Shown: positions 1 to 7,482 of the stretch, piece by piece
How the letters are laid out: each line of letters opens with the position of its first letter
Numbering within the stretch: the stretch's first letter is position 1
NCBI GenBank assembly: GCA_009692395.1
Contig: SHZG01000028.1
Location: 1-15,357 of the forward strand
DNA from: Methylococcales bacterium
GTDB lineage: Bacteria; Pseudomonadota; Gammaproteobacteria; Methylococcales; Methylomonadaceae
Direction of reading: 5' to 3'
Length of the DNA: 15,357 bases
Made by a program: the position numbers and the translations under genes
Notes under the pieces: model-generated
Told to the model about the DNA's origin: nothing
The model's database searches: none
Seen by the model: only the letters and a program-made list of their open reading frames with translations

Positions 1-1
1 G

Positions 2-143
2 GACATGGATCAAACGACTCAATCGCAAGACCATTTGCTTCTCAAAACTAGAGTTGATGCACGACACCGTCATCGGTTTGCTTATCAACAAGGTCGAATT
101 CGGGCGCGATATTTATTCATAATTACAGATTTAACCCACTACC
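2..143 (+). repeat. 142-bp perfect inverted repeat, left copy
   Basis: Bases 2-143 are the exact reverse complement of 15216-15357, compared base by base. The two copies are the 3' ends of the same IS, pointing inward. Their unique flanks do not match: ttaattctt follows the left copy and tgaagattt precedes the right one. They are therefore two separate insertions rather than one duplicated site. Confidence 0.95.
3..122 (+). CDS. IS1-family transposase, C-terminal 39 residues (5' end outside window)
   Basis: The open frame enters from the window edge and encodes 39 residues before TAA. The visible peptide contains RLNRKTICFSK and then MHDTVIGLLIN. This parallels the C-terminus of E. coli IS1 InsB, which has the pattern RLxRKxxxFSK...HDxVIG. 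The catalytic DDE residues lie upstream and are not in the window, so activity cannot be judged. IS1-type transposases are usually made by a programmed -1 frameshift between two frames, which also cannot be checked here. The identical peptide is encoded at 15237-15357 on the other strand. Confidence 0.8.
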   Translation, partial: TWIKRLNRKTICFSKLELMHDTVIGLLINKVEFGRDIYS

Positions 144-593
144 TTAATTCTTATTAGATAGCCGTGCGAGCGTCGCGCTTAACTTGAGTAGCGCGGCTTG
201 TAACGGCTCATCAGCAATATTACGACTATCTTTTTGCAGCATTTCTATTTTTTCCGCGCAAGGTAGTTGCGCTTTGCGGTCAGAATGCGTCACAAATCCC
301 ACTTGCTGCGTTATCACCTTAATCTGCACCGTTGCGACTAAGGGGGCGGTGCTGGCCAGCATCGCTGCATTATAAAACCGTAGTTGTGATGCCCACACTG
401 GCGAATCGGTGTACACCAATAACTGATTCCCTTTTATCAAGCAACAATGAATATGGTCTGCTAAATCGAATGGCAACAGTTTTTGAATAGCGTGTAACAG
501 CCGTTTTTGTTGCCCAATCTGTCCATGAAAATATGCCATTGTTTGGTTTTGATAAGACAATGGGGTGTTACAGGTGGTATTGTTTGCAGTCAT
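144..593 (-). CDS. DciA-like (DUF721) protein
   Basis: A 149-residue protein of the DUF721/DciA type. DciA helps load the replicative helicase DnaB in bacteria that lack DnaC. Visible hallmarks are a helical N-terminal part (LLHAIQKLLPFDLADHIHC), then a beta-rich core with GNQLLVYTDSPVWASQLRFY, the family's characteristic SPxWAxxLR segment, and the strand VATVQIKVIT. A short helical tail ends in LLKLSATLARLSNKN. A longer frame opens at GTG 602, but the AGGAGG at 602-607 overlaps that GTG and sits 8 nt before the ATG at 593, so ATG 593 is the start. The gene follows acnB after tandem hairpins. Its TAA abuts the IS end at 143, so the reading frame looks complete but its native downstream region is lost. 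Confidence 0.7.
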   Translation of the reverse strand: MTANNTTCNTPLSYQNQTMAYFHGQIGQQKRLLHAIQKLLPFDLADHIHCCLIKGNQLLVYTDSPVWASQLRFYNAAMLASTAPLVATVQIKVITQQVGFVTHSDRKAQLPCAEKIEMLQKDSRNIADEPLQAALLKLSATLARLSNKN

Positions 594-601
594 GAGTTGC
601 A

Positions 602-607
602 CCTCCT
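602..607 (-). promoter_or_regulatory. Shine-Dalgarno site of the dciA-like gene
   Basis: A perfect AGGAGG on the minus strand, 8 nt upstream of the ATG at 593. It decides the start, because an alternative GTG at 602 would overlap the site itself. Confidence 0.8.
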
Positions 608-612
608 AATAA

Positions 613-645
613 AGACCTGCGAGGTTTTTAAAACCTCGCAGGTCT
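613..645. repeat. 33-bp near-perfect palindrome between acnB and dciA-like gene
   Basis: Arms of 16 bp (AGACCTGCGAGGTTTT and its exact complement) are separated by a single T. The element lies 5 bp upstream of the AGGAGG of the downstream gene and 20 bp after the acnB stop. On the minus strand the stem is followed by TTTATT, so it could end acnB transcription or fold over the dciA ribosome-binding region. Its perfection and shape also suit a dispersed palindromic (REP-like) repeat. No second copy is present in the window. Confidence 0.8.
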
Positions 646-647
646 AT

Positions 648-665
648 AGTAACGTCCGCGTTACT
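648..665 (-). terminator. Small hairpin overlapping the acnB stop codon
   Basis: AGTAACG and CGTTACT form a 7-bp perfect stem around a 4-nt loop (CGGA on the transcript). The stem begins at the last base of the acnB stop codon, and the 33-bp palindrome follows 2 bp later. No run of T follows it, so alone it is not a standard intrinsic terminator. Together the two hairpins could stop transcription or protect the acnB 3' end. Confidence 0.4.
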
Positions 666-3208
666 TAGCTTTGATAGCTATCCATTTGATTAAAATTCAA
701 ATACCGATAAGTATCTTCGGCGGTTGCATTAATCTGTCCAGCATAGCTCATATATTCTTCAACGGTGGGAATTTTACCCAATAATGAACAAACTGCCGCT
801 AATTCTGCCGATGATAAATACACTTGCGCACCATCACCTAAACGATTTGGGAAATTGCGCGTAGACGTGGAAACCACGGTGGCATCTTTAGCCACTCGCG
901 CTTGATTACCCATACATAAGGAACAACCAGGCATTTCTGTCCGTGCGCCTACTTTAGCAAATGTATCGTAATAGCCTTCTTTAGTCAGTTGGCTTTCATC
1001 CATTTTAGTGGGTGGAGCAATCCATAATTTACTGGGTAAGTCGCCTTTTTGTTGTTCCAGCAATTTACCAGCGGCGCGAAAATGTCCGATATTAGTCATA
1101 CACGAACCTAAAAACACTTCATCAATTTTTGTGCCTGCAACTGCCGACAAGGGCTTAATATCATCGGGATCATTCGGACACGCCAGCAACGGTTCTTTAA
1201 TGTCGCTCATATTGATTTCAAGGATTTCAAAATATTCCGCATCGGCATCGGCTGTTAGCAATACAGGATTATCTAACCAGTCTTGCATGGCTTTAATACG
1301 GCGTTCAATGGTGCGTACATCGCCATAACCTTGCGCTATCATCCAGCGTAACAGCGTGATATTAGAATTCAAATACTCGCGTATCGGGGCTTCATTCAAA
1401 CGCACGGTACAACCACCTGCTGAACGTTCTGCGGAAGCATCGGACAATTCAAACGCTTGTTCCACTTTTAAATCAGGCAAGCCTTCGATTTCTAAAATCC
1501 GTCCTGAAAACACGTTTTTCTTGCCTTTTTTATCCAGCGTCAACAAACCGCGTTGTAAGGCAACGTAAGGAATCGCATTGACTAAATCACGCAGGGTAAT
1601 GCCCGCCTGCATTTCGCCTGTAAAACGCACTAACACCGATTCAGGCATATCCAACGGCATTACGCCAGTCGCCGCCGCAAATGCGACTAAACCCGATCCC
1701 GCAGGAAAAGAAATACCCATCGGAAAACGGGTATGTGAATCGCCACCTGTGCCGACGGTATCAGGCAACAACATCCGATTCAGCCATGAATGGATAATGC
1801 CATCGGCTGGACGTAACGCAACGCCACCACGATTCATAATAAAATCGGGTAGCGTGTGGTGCATAGTGACATCAATTGGTTTTGGATACGCCGCCGTATG
1901 GCAAAACGATTGCAACACTAAATCAGCCGAAAATCCTAAACACGCCAAATCTTTCAATTCGTCACGCGTCATTGGCCCTGTGGTATCTTGTGAACCCACA
2001 GTCGTCATGTGTGGTTCGCAATAAGTATTCGGACGCACACCTGCAACACCACAGGCTTTACCAACCATTTTTTGTGCCAGCGTGTAACCATTGCCGCTGT
2101 CTGCTGTATCTACTGAACGCACAAACACCTCAGACGCGCCCAGCCCTAAGACTTTACGCGCTCTATCGGTTAAGCCGCGTCCGATAATTAACGGAATGCG
2201 TCCACCAGCGCGGACTTCATCCAATAACACATCAGTTTTTAATTCAAACGAACAAAGAACTTCTTCGCTGTCATGATGTTTAACCACGCCTTGATACGGA
2301 TAAATGTCGATAACATCCCCCATAGCCATACTGCTTACATCACATTCAAACGGTAACGCACCTGAATCTTCCATTGTGTTAAAGAAAATCGGCGCGATTT
2401 TGCCACCGATACACACGCCGCCTTCACGTTTATTGGGAATAAACGGCATATCACGTCCCGTAAACCACAACACTGAATTGGTTGCTGATTTGCGTGATGA
2501 ACCTGTACCAACCACGTCACCGACATAAGCAACAGGAAAGCCTTTGTCCTTCAATACTTCAATTTGCAGTTCTGCGTTAGTAATCCCCTCACGCGGCATT
2601 TTCAACATGGCTTTTGCGTGTAAAGGAATATCAGGGCGCGACCACGCATCGGGCGCAGGTGATAAATCGTCAGTATTGGTTTCACCTGTGACTTTAAACA
2701 CCGTTACGGTCAATTTTTCAGGCATCACAGGCTTGCTGGTAAACCATTCGGCATCTGCCCAAGATTGCAGCACTTGCTTAGCAAACGCATTGCCCGCGTC
2801 GGCTTTTTCCTGTACATCATGAAACGCATCAAAGACTAACAGCGTATGCGATAAGGCTTTAACCGCAATCGGCGCGAGCTTGGTGTTATCCAGCAAATCA
2901 ATCAGCGGTGCAATGTTATAACCGCCTAACATTGTGCCTAATAATTCCGTGGCGCGTTCAGCGGTTAAAATCGGTGAAGACGTTTCACCTTTAGTAATCG
3001 CCGCTAAAAAACCCGCTTTAATATAAGCCGCTTCATCCACACCCGCTGGAATACGATTTTCCAGCAAATCAATAATAAACGCCTCTTCACCCGCAGGTGG
3101 TTGTTTAATCAATTCACACACTGCCGCTGTTTGTTCAGCATCCAAGGGTTTAGGTACTACGCCCTCAGCGGCGCGTTCAGCAACGTGTTTGCGGTAAGTT
3201 TCTAACAT
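665..3208 (-). CDS. acnB: Aconitate hydratase B (bifunctional aconitase / 2-methylisocitrate dehydratase)
   Basis: An 847-residue cytoplasmic iron-sulfur enzyme that interconverts citrate and isocitrate in the TCA cycle. AcnB enzymes also hydrate 2-methyl-cis-aconitate. The length is close to the ~865 residues of E. coli AcnB. The order is AcnB-type: N-terminal helical HEAT-like domain (about 1-160), the swivel domain (KVTGETNTDDLSPAPDAW near 170-190), then the catalytic domains. The three [4Fe-4S] ligands are visible as C703 (GSCMTNIGHFRA) and C762/C765 (GCSLCMGNQARV), with the same 59+3 spacing as in E. coli. Substrate-site segments such as SFCHTAAYPKP and GTGGDSHTRFP are intact. AAGGA lies 6 nt before the ATG. 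The gene stands 45 bp after the hydrolase stop; I see no convincing promoter in that gap. Confidence 0.97.
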   Translation of the reverse strand: MLETYRKHVAERAAEGVVPKPLDAEQTAAVCELIKQPPAGEEAFIIDLLENRIPAGVDEAAYIKAGFLAAITKGETSSPILTAERATELLGTMLGGYNIAPLIDLLDNTKLAPIAVKALSHTLLVFDAFHDVQEKADAGNAFAKQVLQSWADAEWFTSKPVMPEKLTVTVFKVTGETNTDDLSPAPDAWSRPDIPLHAKAMLKMPREGITNAELQIEVLKDKGFPVAYVGDVVGTGSSRKSATNSVLWFTGRDMPFIPNKREGGVCIGGKIAPIFFNTMEDSGALPFECDVSSMAMGDVIDIYPYQGVVKHHDSEEVLCSFELKTDVLLDEVRAGGRIPLIIGRGLTDRARKVLGLGASEVFVRSVDTADSGNGYTLAQKMVGKACGVAGVRPNTYCEPHMTTVGSQDTTGPMTRDELKDLACLGFSADLVLQSFCHTAAYPKPIDVTMHHTLPDFIMNRGGVALRPADGIIHSWLNRMLLPDTVGTGGDSHTRFPMGISFPAGSGLVAFAAATGVMPLDMPESVLVRFTGEMQAGITLRDLVNAIPYVALQRGLLTLDKKGKKNVFSGRILEIEGLPDLKVEQAFELSDASAERSAGGCTVRLNEAPIREYLNSNITLLRWMIAQGYGDVRTIERRIKAMQDWLDNPVLLTADADAEYFEILEINMSDIKEPLLACPNDPDDIKPLSAVAGTKIDEVFLGSCMTNIGHFRAAGKLLEQQKGDLPSKLWIAPPTKMDESQLTKEGYYDTFAKVGARTEMPGCSLCMGNQARVAKDATVVSTSTRNFPNRLGDGAQVYLSSAELAAVCSLLGKIPTVEEYMSYAGQINATAEDTYRYLNFNQMDSYQS

Positions 3209-3253
3209 ATTAAATCCTTGATAGTCGTTTAAACAGGGGAAGATTGGATAATA

Positions 3254-3877
3254 TCAGATTTTTACAGGTTGGCGGGCGGTATTAATCAATTTAATAATAT
3301 CCTCAGCAACTACTTTTTTATTCATAATAAAGGTATGTACAGCGGGAATGGTTTCGTAAGGAATGTTGGGCAAGAGCGTTTCTTCAACGGTTAATACGCC
3401 ATCATTGAGTTGTTCGCCAAAAGGTGAATGACGACCGCGTAACCCATTAATACCTGAATATATGTTTGTCGGCACATCGGGTGTAGGCAGTGCATCCATG
3501 AAGTGTGGATTAGCAAGGAGTTGCCCCATTTCGCCTGTGAGCAGTTTGTATAAACGTAATGGCGCGCATTGTTGTGCAGCAGCACAGGCTTTGGTGGGTG
3601 GGGCGAGAAAAAAACATGCGCGGGGTTTATACGTTAGTTTGGGTAATACGCCGCGTGTTAATACTGTGCCGAGTGAATGTCCAATGATAATAAAGTCGTG
3701 GTTACGCGTGTGGCGATTAATAAATTTTTCTAGTCGATTAACACACGCGTTCCAGCCTTCAAAAGCGGCTGAATAAGCGAAAAAGTGGGGATGAATGCCT
3801 GCTGTACGCAGTCTGATTGCCAATATCAGCATAGAGGTGGGTGTGCGTCCCATGCCATGAATCAAAATAGCGTGCAT
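3254..3877 (-). CDS. Small alpha/beta-hydrolase (lipase/esterase-like)
   Basis: A 207-residue alpha/beta-hydrolase fold protein, probably cytoplasmic since no signal peptide is seen. The N-terminal strand runs straight into HGMG (7-10), a likely oxyanion-hole loop. The nucleophile elbow GHSLG places the catalytic serine at S68, after the strand DFIII. D159 in LNDGVLTVEE and H181 in VHTFIMN are in the right order to complete the triad. The layout resembles small lipase-like or PGAP1-like hydrolases in which the Asp lies in an NDGxV segment. The substrate cannot be told from sequence. The ATG at 3877 has no clear Shine-Dalgarno. The gene lies between tpx, from which a palindromic repeat separates it, and acnB, so an operon is uncertain. 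Confidence 0.75.
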   Translation of the reverse strand: MHAILIHGMGRTPTSMLILAIRLRTAGIHPHFFAYSAAFEGWNACVNRLEKFINRHTRNHDFIIIGHSLGTVLTRGVLPKLTYKPRACFFLAPPTKACAAAQQCAPLRLYKLLTGEMGQLLANPHFMDALPTPDVPTNIYSGINGLRGRHSPFGEQLNDGVLTVEETLLPNIPYETIPAVHTFIMNKKVVAEDIIKLINTARQPVKI

Positions 3878-3903
3878 TGTTGATTCATCTATTGTTTTGC
3901 TAA

Positions 3904-3931
3904 TGTAGGCGCGAATAAATTCGCGCCTACA
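3904..3931. repeat. 28-bp palindromic repeat downstream of tpx
   Basis: TGTAGGCGCGAAT and its exact complement (13-bp arms) flank a central AA. It fills much of the 62-bp gap between the tpx stop and the hydrolase start. No T-run follows in either direction, so it resembles a REP-like dispersed palindrome more than an intrinsic terminator. It could still stabilise the tpx 3' end. Confidence 0.75.
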
Positions 3932-3939
3932 CGCCTACT

Positions 3940-4443
3940 TTATAAATCCGTCAATGCAGCTAACGCGCTTTTGTAGTCTGGTTCATCAGATAATTCACTG
4001 ACTAATTCAGTATAAATAACATGGTCTCTTTCATCAAGCACAACCACGGCACGGGCGGTTAAGCCTGCCAATATTGAATCGACCAGTTTTACGCCGTAAT
4101 CCTCAGCAAAACTAGAACGGAACGTAGACAATGGGATGACGTGGTGTAAATTTTCGTTGCTACAAAAGCGGCATTGAGCAAATGGTAAATCGGCAGAAAT
4201 AACCAATACCACAGTGTCATGGATATGCGCGGCTTTGTCATTAAATTTAAGCGTTGATGCCGCACACGTCGGCGTATCAAGGCTAGGAACGATGTTGAGG
4301 ATTTTGCGTTTACCGCTGTAAGTACCTAGTTTAACCTCTTTTAATTTGCCATCAACGAGCGTGAAGTCGGGGGCTTTTGTGCCAACTAAAGGCAGTGCGC
4401 CAGAGGTTTGTAGGGGTTTGCCTTGAAAAGTAATGGTGGTCAT
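3940..4443 (-). CDS. tpx: Thiol peroxidase Tpx (atypical 2-Cys peroxiredoxin)
   Basis: A 167-residue peroxiredoxin that reduces lipid and other hydroperoxides using thioredoxin; E. coli Tpx is of almost the same length. The peroxidatic cysteine is C60 in PSLDTPTCAAST. The resolving cysteine is C94 in DLPFAQCRFC, matching the Cys61/Cys95 pair of E. coli. The C-terminal ARAVVVLDERDHVIY segment is also typical. An extra cysteine, C91, makes a CxxC with the resolving residue. AGAGGG lies 6 nt before the ATG. The 42-bp leader carries interleaved inverted repeats that overlap the end of the upstream XRE regulator gene. The gene is probably an antioxidant function; whether it is cotranscribed with der is unclear. 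Confidence 0.95.
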   Translation of the reverse strand: MTTITFQGKPLQTSGALPLVGTKAPDFTLVDGKLKEVKLGTYSGKRKILNIVPSLDTPTCAASTLKFNDKAAHIHDTVVLVISADLPFAQCRFCSNENLHHVIPLSTFRSSFAEDYGVKLVDSILAGLTARAVVVLDERDHVIYTELVSELSDEPDYKSALAALTDL

Positions 4444-4462
4444 AAATAGCCCTCTGTTGTAT

Positions 4463-4501
4463 TGAAGTGTAATCCCCGCATTTCGTTACACTTCATGCGG
4501 G
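4463..4501. promoter_or_regulatory. Interleaved inverted repeats in the tpx leader
   Basis: Two inverted repeats cross each other. TGAAGTGTAA (4463-4472) pairs with TTACACTTCA (4486-4495) around 13 bases. CCCGCAT (4475-4481) pairs with ATGCGGG (4495-4501), also around 13 bases. The order A-B-A'-B' allows either two competing hairpins or an H-type pseudoknot, sharing only base 4495. The element spans the last codons of the XRE gene and ends 19 bases before the tpx ATG. It may equally be a DNA operator for a dimeric repressor. No T-run follows, so a simple terminator is unlikely. Confidence 0.55.
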
Positions 4502-4869
4502 TTTGTATCTGCTTGCCATCGATTTGACAGCTCGTTAAGTACAGACTTGTTTCTGTTCGCCATCTCAACAACATATTTTGCTATCTCTGCTTGTTCTGAT
4601 GATGTCAAGTAAGGCAAGTTATAGATTATGTCAGATATAATCTTATCATTGGCTAACACGTTGGCGCAGTCGTCACTACCAACTAATAGCCACTCTTGTC
4701 TAACACCCAGTGCAGCGGCTCTCTGCTCAAGTTTTCTAGGGTGCAATGTTGAACCTGACTCTATCTGCTGAATAGCTTGCCCAGTTATCCCTCCAACTTT
4801 TGTTGCCAATTCAGCCAAGGTTAGTCCTCGACGCTCTCTGGTTTCTTTAACTCTAATTCCCAAGCTCAT
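4486..4869 (-). CDS. XRE-family (Cro/CI-type) DNA-binding regulator
   Basis: A 127-residue protein with an N-terminal Cro/CI helix-turn-helix at about 3-62: GIRVKETRERRGLTLAELA, then the recognition region ITGQAIQQIESG, then LEQRAAALGVRQEWLL, the usual phage-repressor-like ending. The C-terminal 60 residues are helical and charged, with no S24 peptidase or sensor domain, so it resembles short prophage or toxin-antitoxin-type repressors. Arg codons are strikingly unlike the neighbours: six AGA and two CGA against one CGT, whereas der beside it uses mostly CGC/CGT. This suggests recent acquisition between der and tpx. The start ATG lies 17 bp after the der stop. Its target is unknown; the dyad at 4463-4501 overlapping its own 3' end is a candidate. 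Confidence 0.8.
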   Translation of the reverse strand: MSLGIRVKETRERRGLTLAELATKVGGITGQAIQQIESGSTLHPRKLEQRAAALGVRQEWLLVGSDDCANVLANDKIISDIIYNLPYLTSSEQAEIAKYVVEMANRNKSVLNELSNRWQADTNPHEV

Positions 4870-4886
4870 ATTAAACTCTACACGGC

Positions 4887-6290
4887 TTATTTTTGAGGTT
4901 TAGTTTTACTACGCGCCTGTAAACGCTTTCTTCTTTCCACTGCCCATTCAGTTGGCTTAGCTTTCTGCCCTTCAAATGGATTAACAGGTGATTTAAATTC
5001 TATGCGTATCGGCGTACCCGCTAAGCCTAATTTATCACGGTAATAATTGACTAAATACCGCTTGTAAGACAGCGGTAATACGTCAGTTTGGACACCATGA
5101 ACAATAATAATCGGTGGATTACGTCCGCCTTGATGGGCGTATTTCAGTTTAATGCGGCGCGTGTTCACTACGGGGGGTTGATGCGCGGTGGTGGCTTCTT
5201 TTAAAATGCGCGTTAATACAGGCGTAGACATATCAATCATGGTGGACGCATACAGCTGATGCACCATATCAAATAATTTACCAACGCCACTGCCATGCAG
5301 TGCAGAAATTGGGTGTTTTTCGGCAAAATCTAAAAACGCGAGTTTATATTCCAGATGCCGTTCTATCGTGCCTTTTTGCGTTTGGGTCAAACCGTCCCAT
5401 TTATTTAAACCGATAATTAACGGTCTACCTGCTTCTAACACTAAGCCTAATAAATGCGCGTCTTGGTCGGTAATGCCTTCGGTGGCATCAACCAGATAAA
5501 TAACGACATTGGCTTTTTCAATAGCTTGCAGTGATTTAATGACGCTGAATTTTTCAATCATTTCGCCGATTTTGGCACGACGACGCATTCCAGCGGTGTC
5601 AATCAGGGTGAACTGTTTGCCGTTGCGCTCAAACGGAATGTAAATACTGTCGCGGGTTGTTCCCGGTTCATCGAATACGATGACGCGTTCTTCGCCTAAT
5701 AAGCGATTTACCAGCGTCGATTTACCGACATTCGGACGACCAACGACGGCAATGGCAATGCCTTTTTTCGCGTCTTCTTCTGCTTCTTCTTTGCTTTCAG
5801 GCGGCAATAGTTCGTAGGCGTATTCCAGTAATTCAGATATGCCTCTGCCATGTGACGCGGCAATGCGCACGGGTTCACCGAGTGCTAAGGCGTAAAAATC
5901 AGCAGCGGCGATGGTGCTATCAATGCCATCCACTTTATTAGTGACCAGAACAATGGGCTTGTTCAGTTTTCTTAACGAATCAGCAATGACTCTATCAGAA
6001 GCACTCAAGCCTTCACGCGCATCCACCATAAAAAACACCAAATCCGCTTCTTCCAAGGCGATTTGTACTTGTTTTCGAGAGATGCTATCAATGCCTTGTG
6101 CATTATCGGCAATACCCCCTGTGTCAACGACTAAGCAGGAACGATTGCCATGTTTAATGCGTCCATATTGGCGGTCGCGGGTTAAACCCGCAAAATCAGC
6201 AACGAGAGCTTCGCGGCTTTTAGTTAAGTAGTTGAACAACGTAGATTTGCCAACATTAGGTCGCCCGACGAGGGCTATAACAGGTAACAT
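4887..6290 (-). CDS. der: Ribosome-assembly GTPase Der (EngA)
   Basis: A 467-residue tandem GTPase needed for 50S subunit maturation. First G domain: GRPNVGKST at 9-17, DTGG at 56-59, NKVD at 118-121. An acidic linker (about 163-176, rich in E) leads to the second G domain: GRPNVGKST from 184, DTAGMRRR from 231, and a later NKWDG. The C-terminal KH-like domain follows, with GRNPPIIIVHGVQ and YRDKLGLAGTPIRIEF, and a basic tail. Everything expected is present. The ATG is 4 bp after the bamB stop, so the two are surely cotranscribed. It closes the conserved hisS-yfgM-bamB-der block. Confidence 0.98.
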   Translation of the reverse strand: MLPVIALVGRPNVGKSTLFNYLTKSREALVADFAGLTRDRQYGRIKHGNRSCLVVDTGGIADNAQGIDSISRKQVQIALEEADLVFFMVDAREGLSASDRVIADSLRKLNKPIVLVTNKVDGIDSTIAAADFYALALGEPVRIAASHGRGISELLEYAYELLPPESKEEAEEDAKKGIAIAVVGRPNVGKSTLVNRLLGEERVIVFDEPGTTRDSIYIPFERNGKQFTLIDTAGMRRRAKIGEMIEKFSVIKSLQAIEKANVVIYLVDATEGITDQDAHLLGLVLEAGRPLIIGLNKWDGLTQTQKGTIERHLEYKLAFLDFAEKHPISALHGSGVGKLFDMVHQLYASTMIDMSTPVLTRILKEATTAHQPPVVNTRRIKLKYAHQGGRNPPIIIVHGVQTDVLPLSYKRYLVNYYRDKLGLAGTPIRIEFKSPVNPFEGQKAKPTEWAVERRKRLQARSKTKPQK

Positions 6291-6294
6291 ATTT

Positions 6295-7482
6295 TTAATG
6301 AGCCGTTAAAGCGGCGAGTGTGCCGTCTTTTGCATAAACATAAACAATCCCATCAACAACAATGGGTTTCGCATCGATGGCACTATCGGTAATTTGAATA
6401 CGACCCAGTAATCTACCATCACGGGTACTGAGCCAATGAACATAGCCTTCATAATCACCCACTACTACATAATCTTGATACAGTGCAGGGGCAGTTAATT
6501 TGCGGTGACTGAGTTCTTTTTGTTTCCATAAACCCGCACCACGACTTTGTTCTATTTGTAACACTTGACCCATTGAATCGCTTAGATATAAGTGACGCGC
6601 GTCATAACTCAAGCCCGTATGTGAAGATACTTTTTCATTGCGCCATAACACTTCGCCATCAGATGCAGAAACCGCACTGACTCCACCGTTATAGCTGGCG
6701 ATATAAATAATGCCGCCTGTTTCGATGGGATCAACATCTAAATCGACTAAACGTTCAATTTCAGAACGCCCTTTAGGCATAGCAATCGTGGCTTCCCAGA
6801 CATACTTACCGTTTTTTAAATTCAGTGCGACTAATTTACCGTTGTCATAACCAATAATAACGTTGTCACCAATCACTAGCGGCGCACCTGTACCGCGTAT
6901 ACTTAACGCAGGTACGCTGTGATCATAACTCCATAAACGTCCGCCCGTTTTCTCATCTAATGCAATCACTTCACCTGCGGTGGTGCGGACGATGACAATG
7001 CCTTTAGCAATCACAGGGACAGCAAGCACTTCGCTGGACACTTTGGTTTTCCACTGTAATTCGCCATTTTCGCTATTAAGGGCAACCACTTCGGCTTTAC
7101 TCGTACCGAGAATGACACGACCAGCGGCTAAGCTAGGGCCACCAGAAAAGGGCAGTCCAGTTTCCACTTCCCAAAGCAACGCGCCTGTTTTTAAGTCTCT
7201 TGCTTGTGCAGTACCCTCTCTATCGGCGGCAATAACTTTTCCTGCGCCAATAGCGGGAATTAATTTTAGAGCTTGTTTTTCCGCACCAACACCAACACTT
7301 TCTTTCCAAAATACCTGTACATCGAGTTCAGGTTTGTACTCGACTAAGGGTGTCGGTGGTGTGGCATTATCTTCACCACCACTGAAATAATCGTACAACC
7401 CCGACATAGATTCTTTGGCAGTATCAACTGCGGAGCAACCGAATAACACCGAACACAGCAGTAATAGAATAATTTTGCGCAT
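6295..7482 (-). CDS. bamB: Outer-membrane assembly lipoprotein BamB
   Basis: A 395-residue lipoprotein of the BAM complex, which folds beta-barrel proteins into the outer membrane; BamB binds BamA. A short signal peptide ends in a lipobox LFGC with the lipidated cysteine at C16, and S17 fits outer-membrane sorting. The rest is an eight-bladed PQQ-like propeller, seen as repeated blocks of the type GxVxALxxxxGxxxW (for example GELQWKT, GGRLWSY, GKYVWEA, GEVLWRN). The segment GRSEIERLVDLDVDP matches the conserved loop of BamB used in BamA contact. Its ATG shares one base with the yfgM stop (TAATG), indicating translational coupling. Confidence 0.96.
   Translation of the reverse strand: MRKIILLLLCSVLFGCSAVDTAKESMSGLYDYFSGGEDNATPPTPLVEYKPELDVQVFWKESVGVGAEKQALKLIPAIGAGKVIAADREGTAQARDLKTGALLWEVETGLPFSGGPSLAAGRVILGTSKAEVVALNSENGELQWKTKVSSEVLAVPVIAKGIVIVRTTAGEVIALDEKTGGRLWSYDHSVPALSIRGTGAPLVIGDNVIIGYDNGKLVALNLKNGKYVWEATIAMPKGRSEIERLVDLDVDPIETGGIIYIASYNGGVSAVSASDGEVLWRNEKVSSHTGLSYDARHLYLSDSMGQVLQIEQSRGAGLWKQKELSHRKLTAPALYQDYVVVGDYEGYVHWLSTRDGRLLGRIQITDSAIDAKPIVVDGIVYVYAKDGTLAALTAH

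Larger units (their letters stand above)
1..143 (+). mobile_element. IS1-family insertion sequence, right-hand (3') end, partial
   Basis: The stretch holds the 3' end of a transposase gene (stop at 120-122) and then a ~21-bp non-coding tip ending at 143. Read inward from the tip, the element starts GGTAGTGGGTTAAATC, which fits an IS1-type terminal inverted repeat beginning with GG. The boundary is set by comparison with the second copy at the other end of the window: identity runs to 143 and the flanking bases then differ. Most of the element lies outside the window, so the other terminal repeat and the target duplication cannot be seen. The IS1 assignment rests on the encoded peptide. Confidence 0.8.

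Noticed and set aside
144..602. GTG start at 602 for the dciA-like gene
   Set aside because: The AGGAGG at 602-607 overlaps this GTG; the ATG at 593 has ideal spacing.
613..645. CRISPR-like repeat
   Set aside because: A single palindrome with no regularly spaced copies or spacers.
1008..2822. Several plus-strand open frames of 60-150 codons opposite acnB
   Set aside because: They lie wholly inside acnB on the opposite strand, have no recognisable domains or ribosome-binding sites, and vanish as shadows of its codon pattern.
6980..7390. A 136-codon plus-strand frame opposite bamB
   Set aside because: It is antisense to a clear BamB propeller; its peptide is low-complexity Ser/Thr/Pro-rich, typical of shadow frames.
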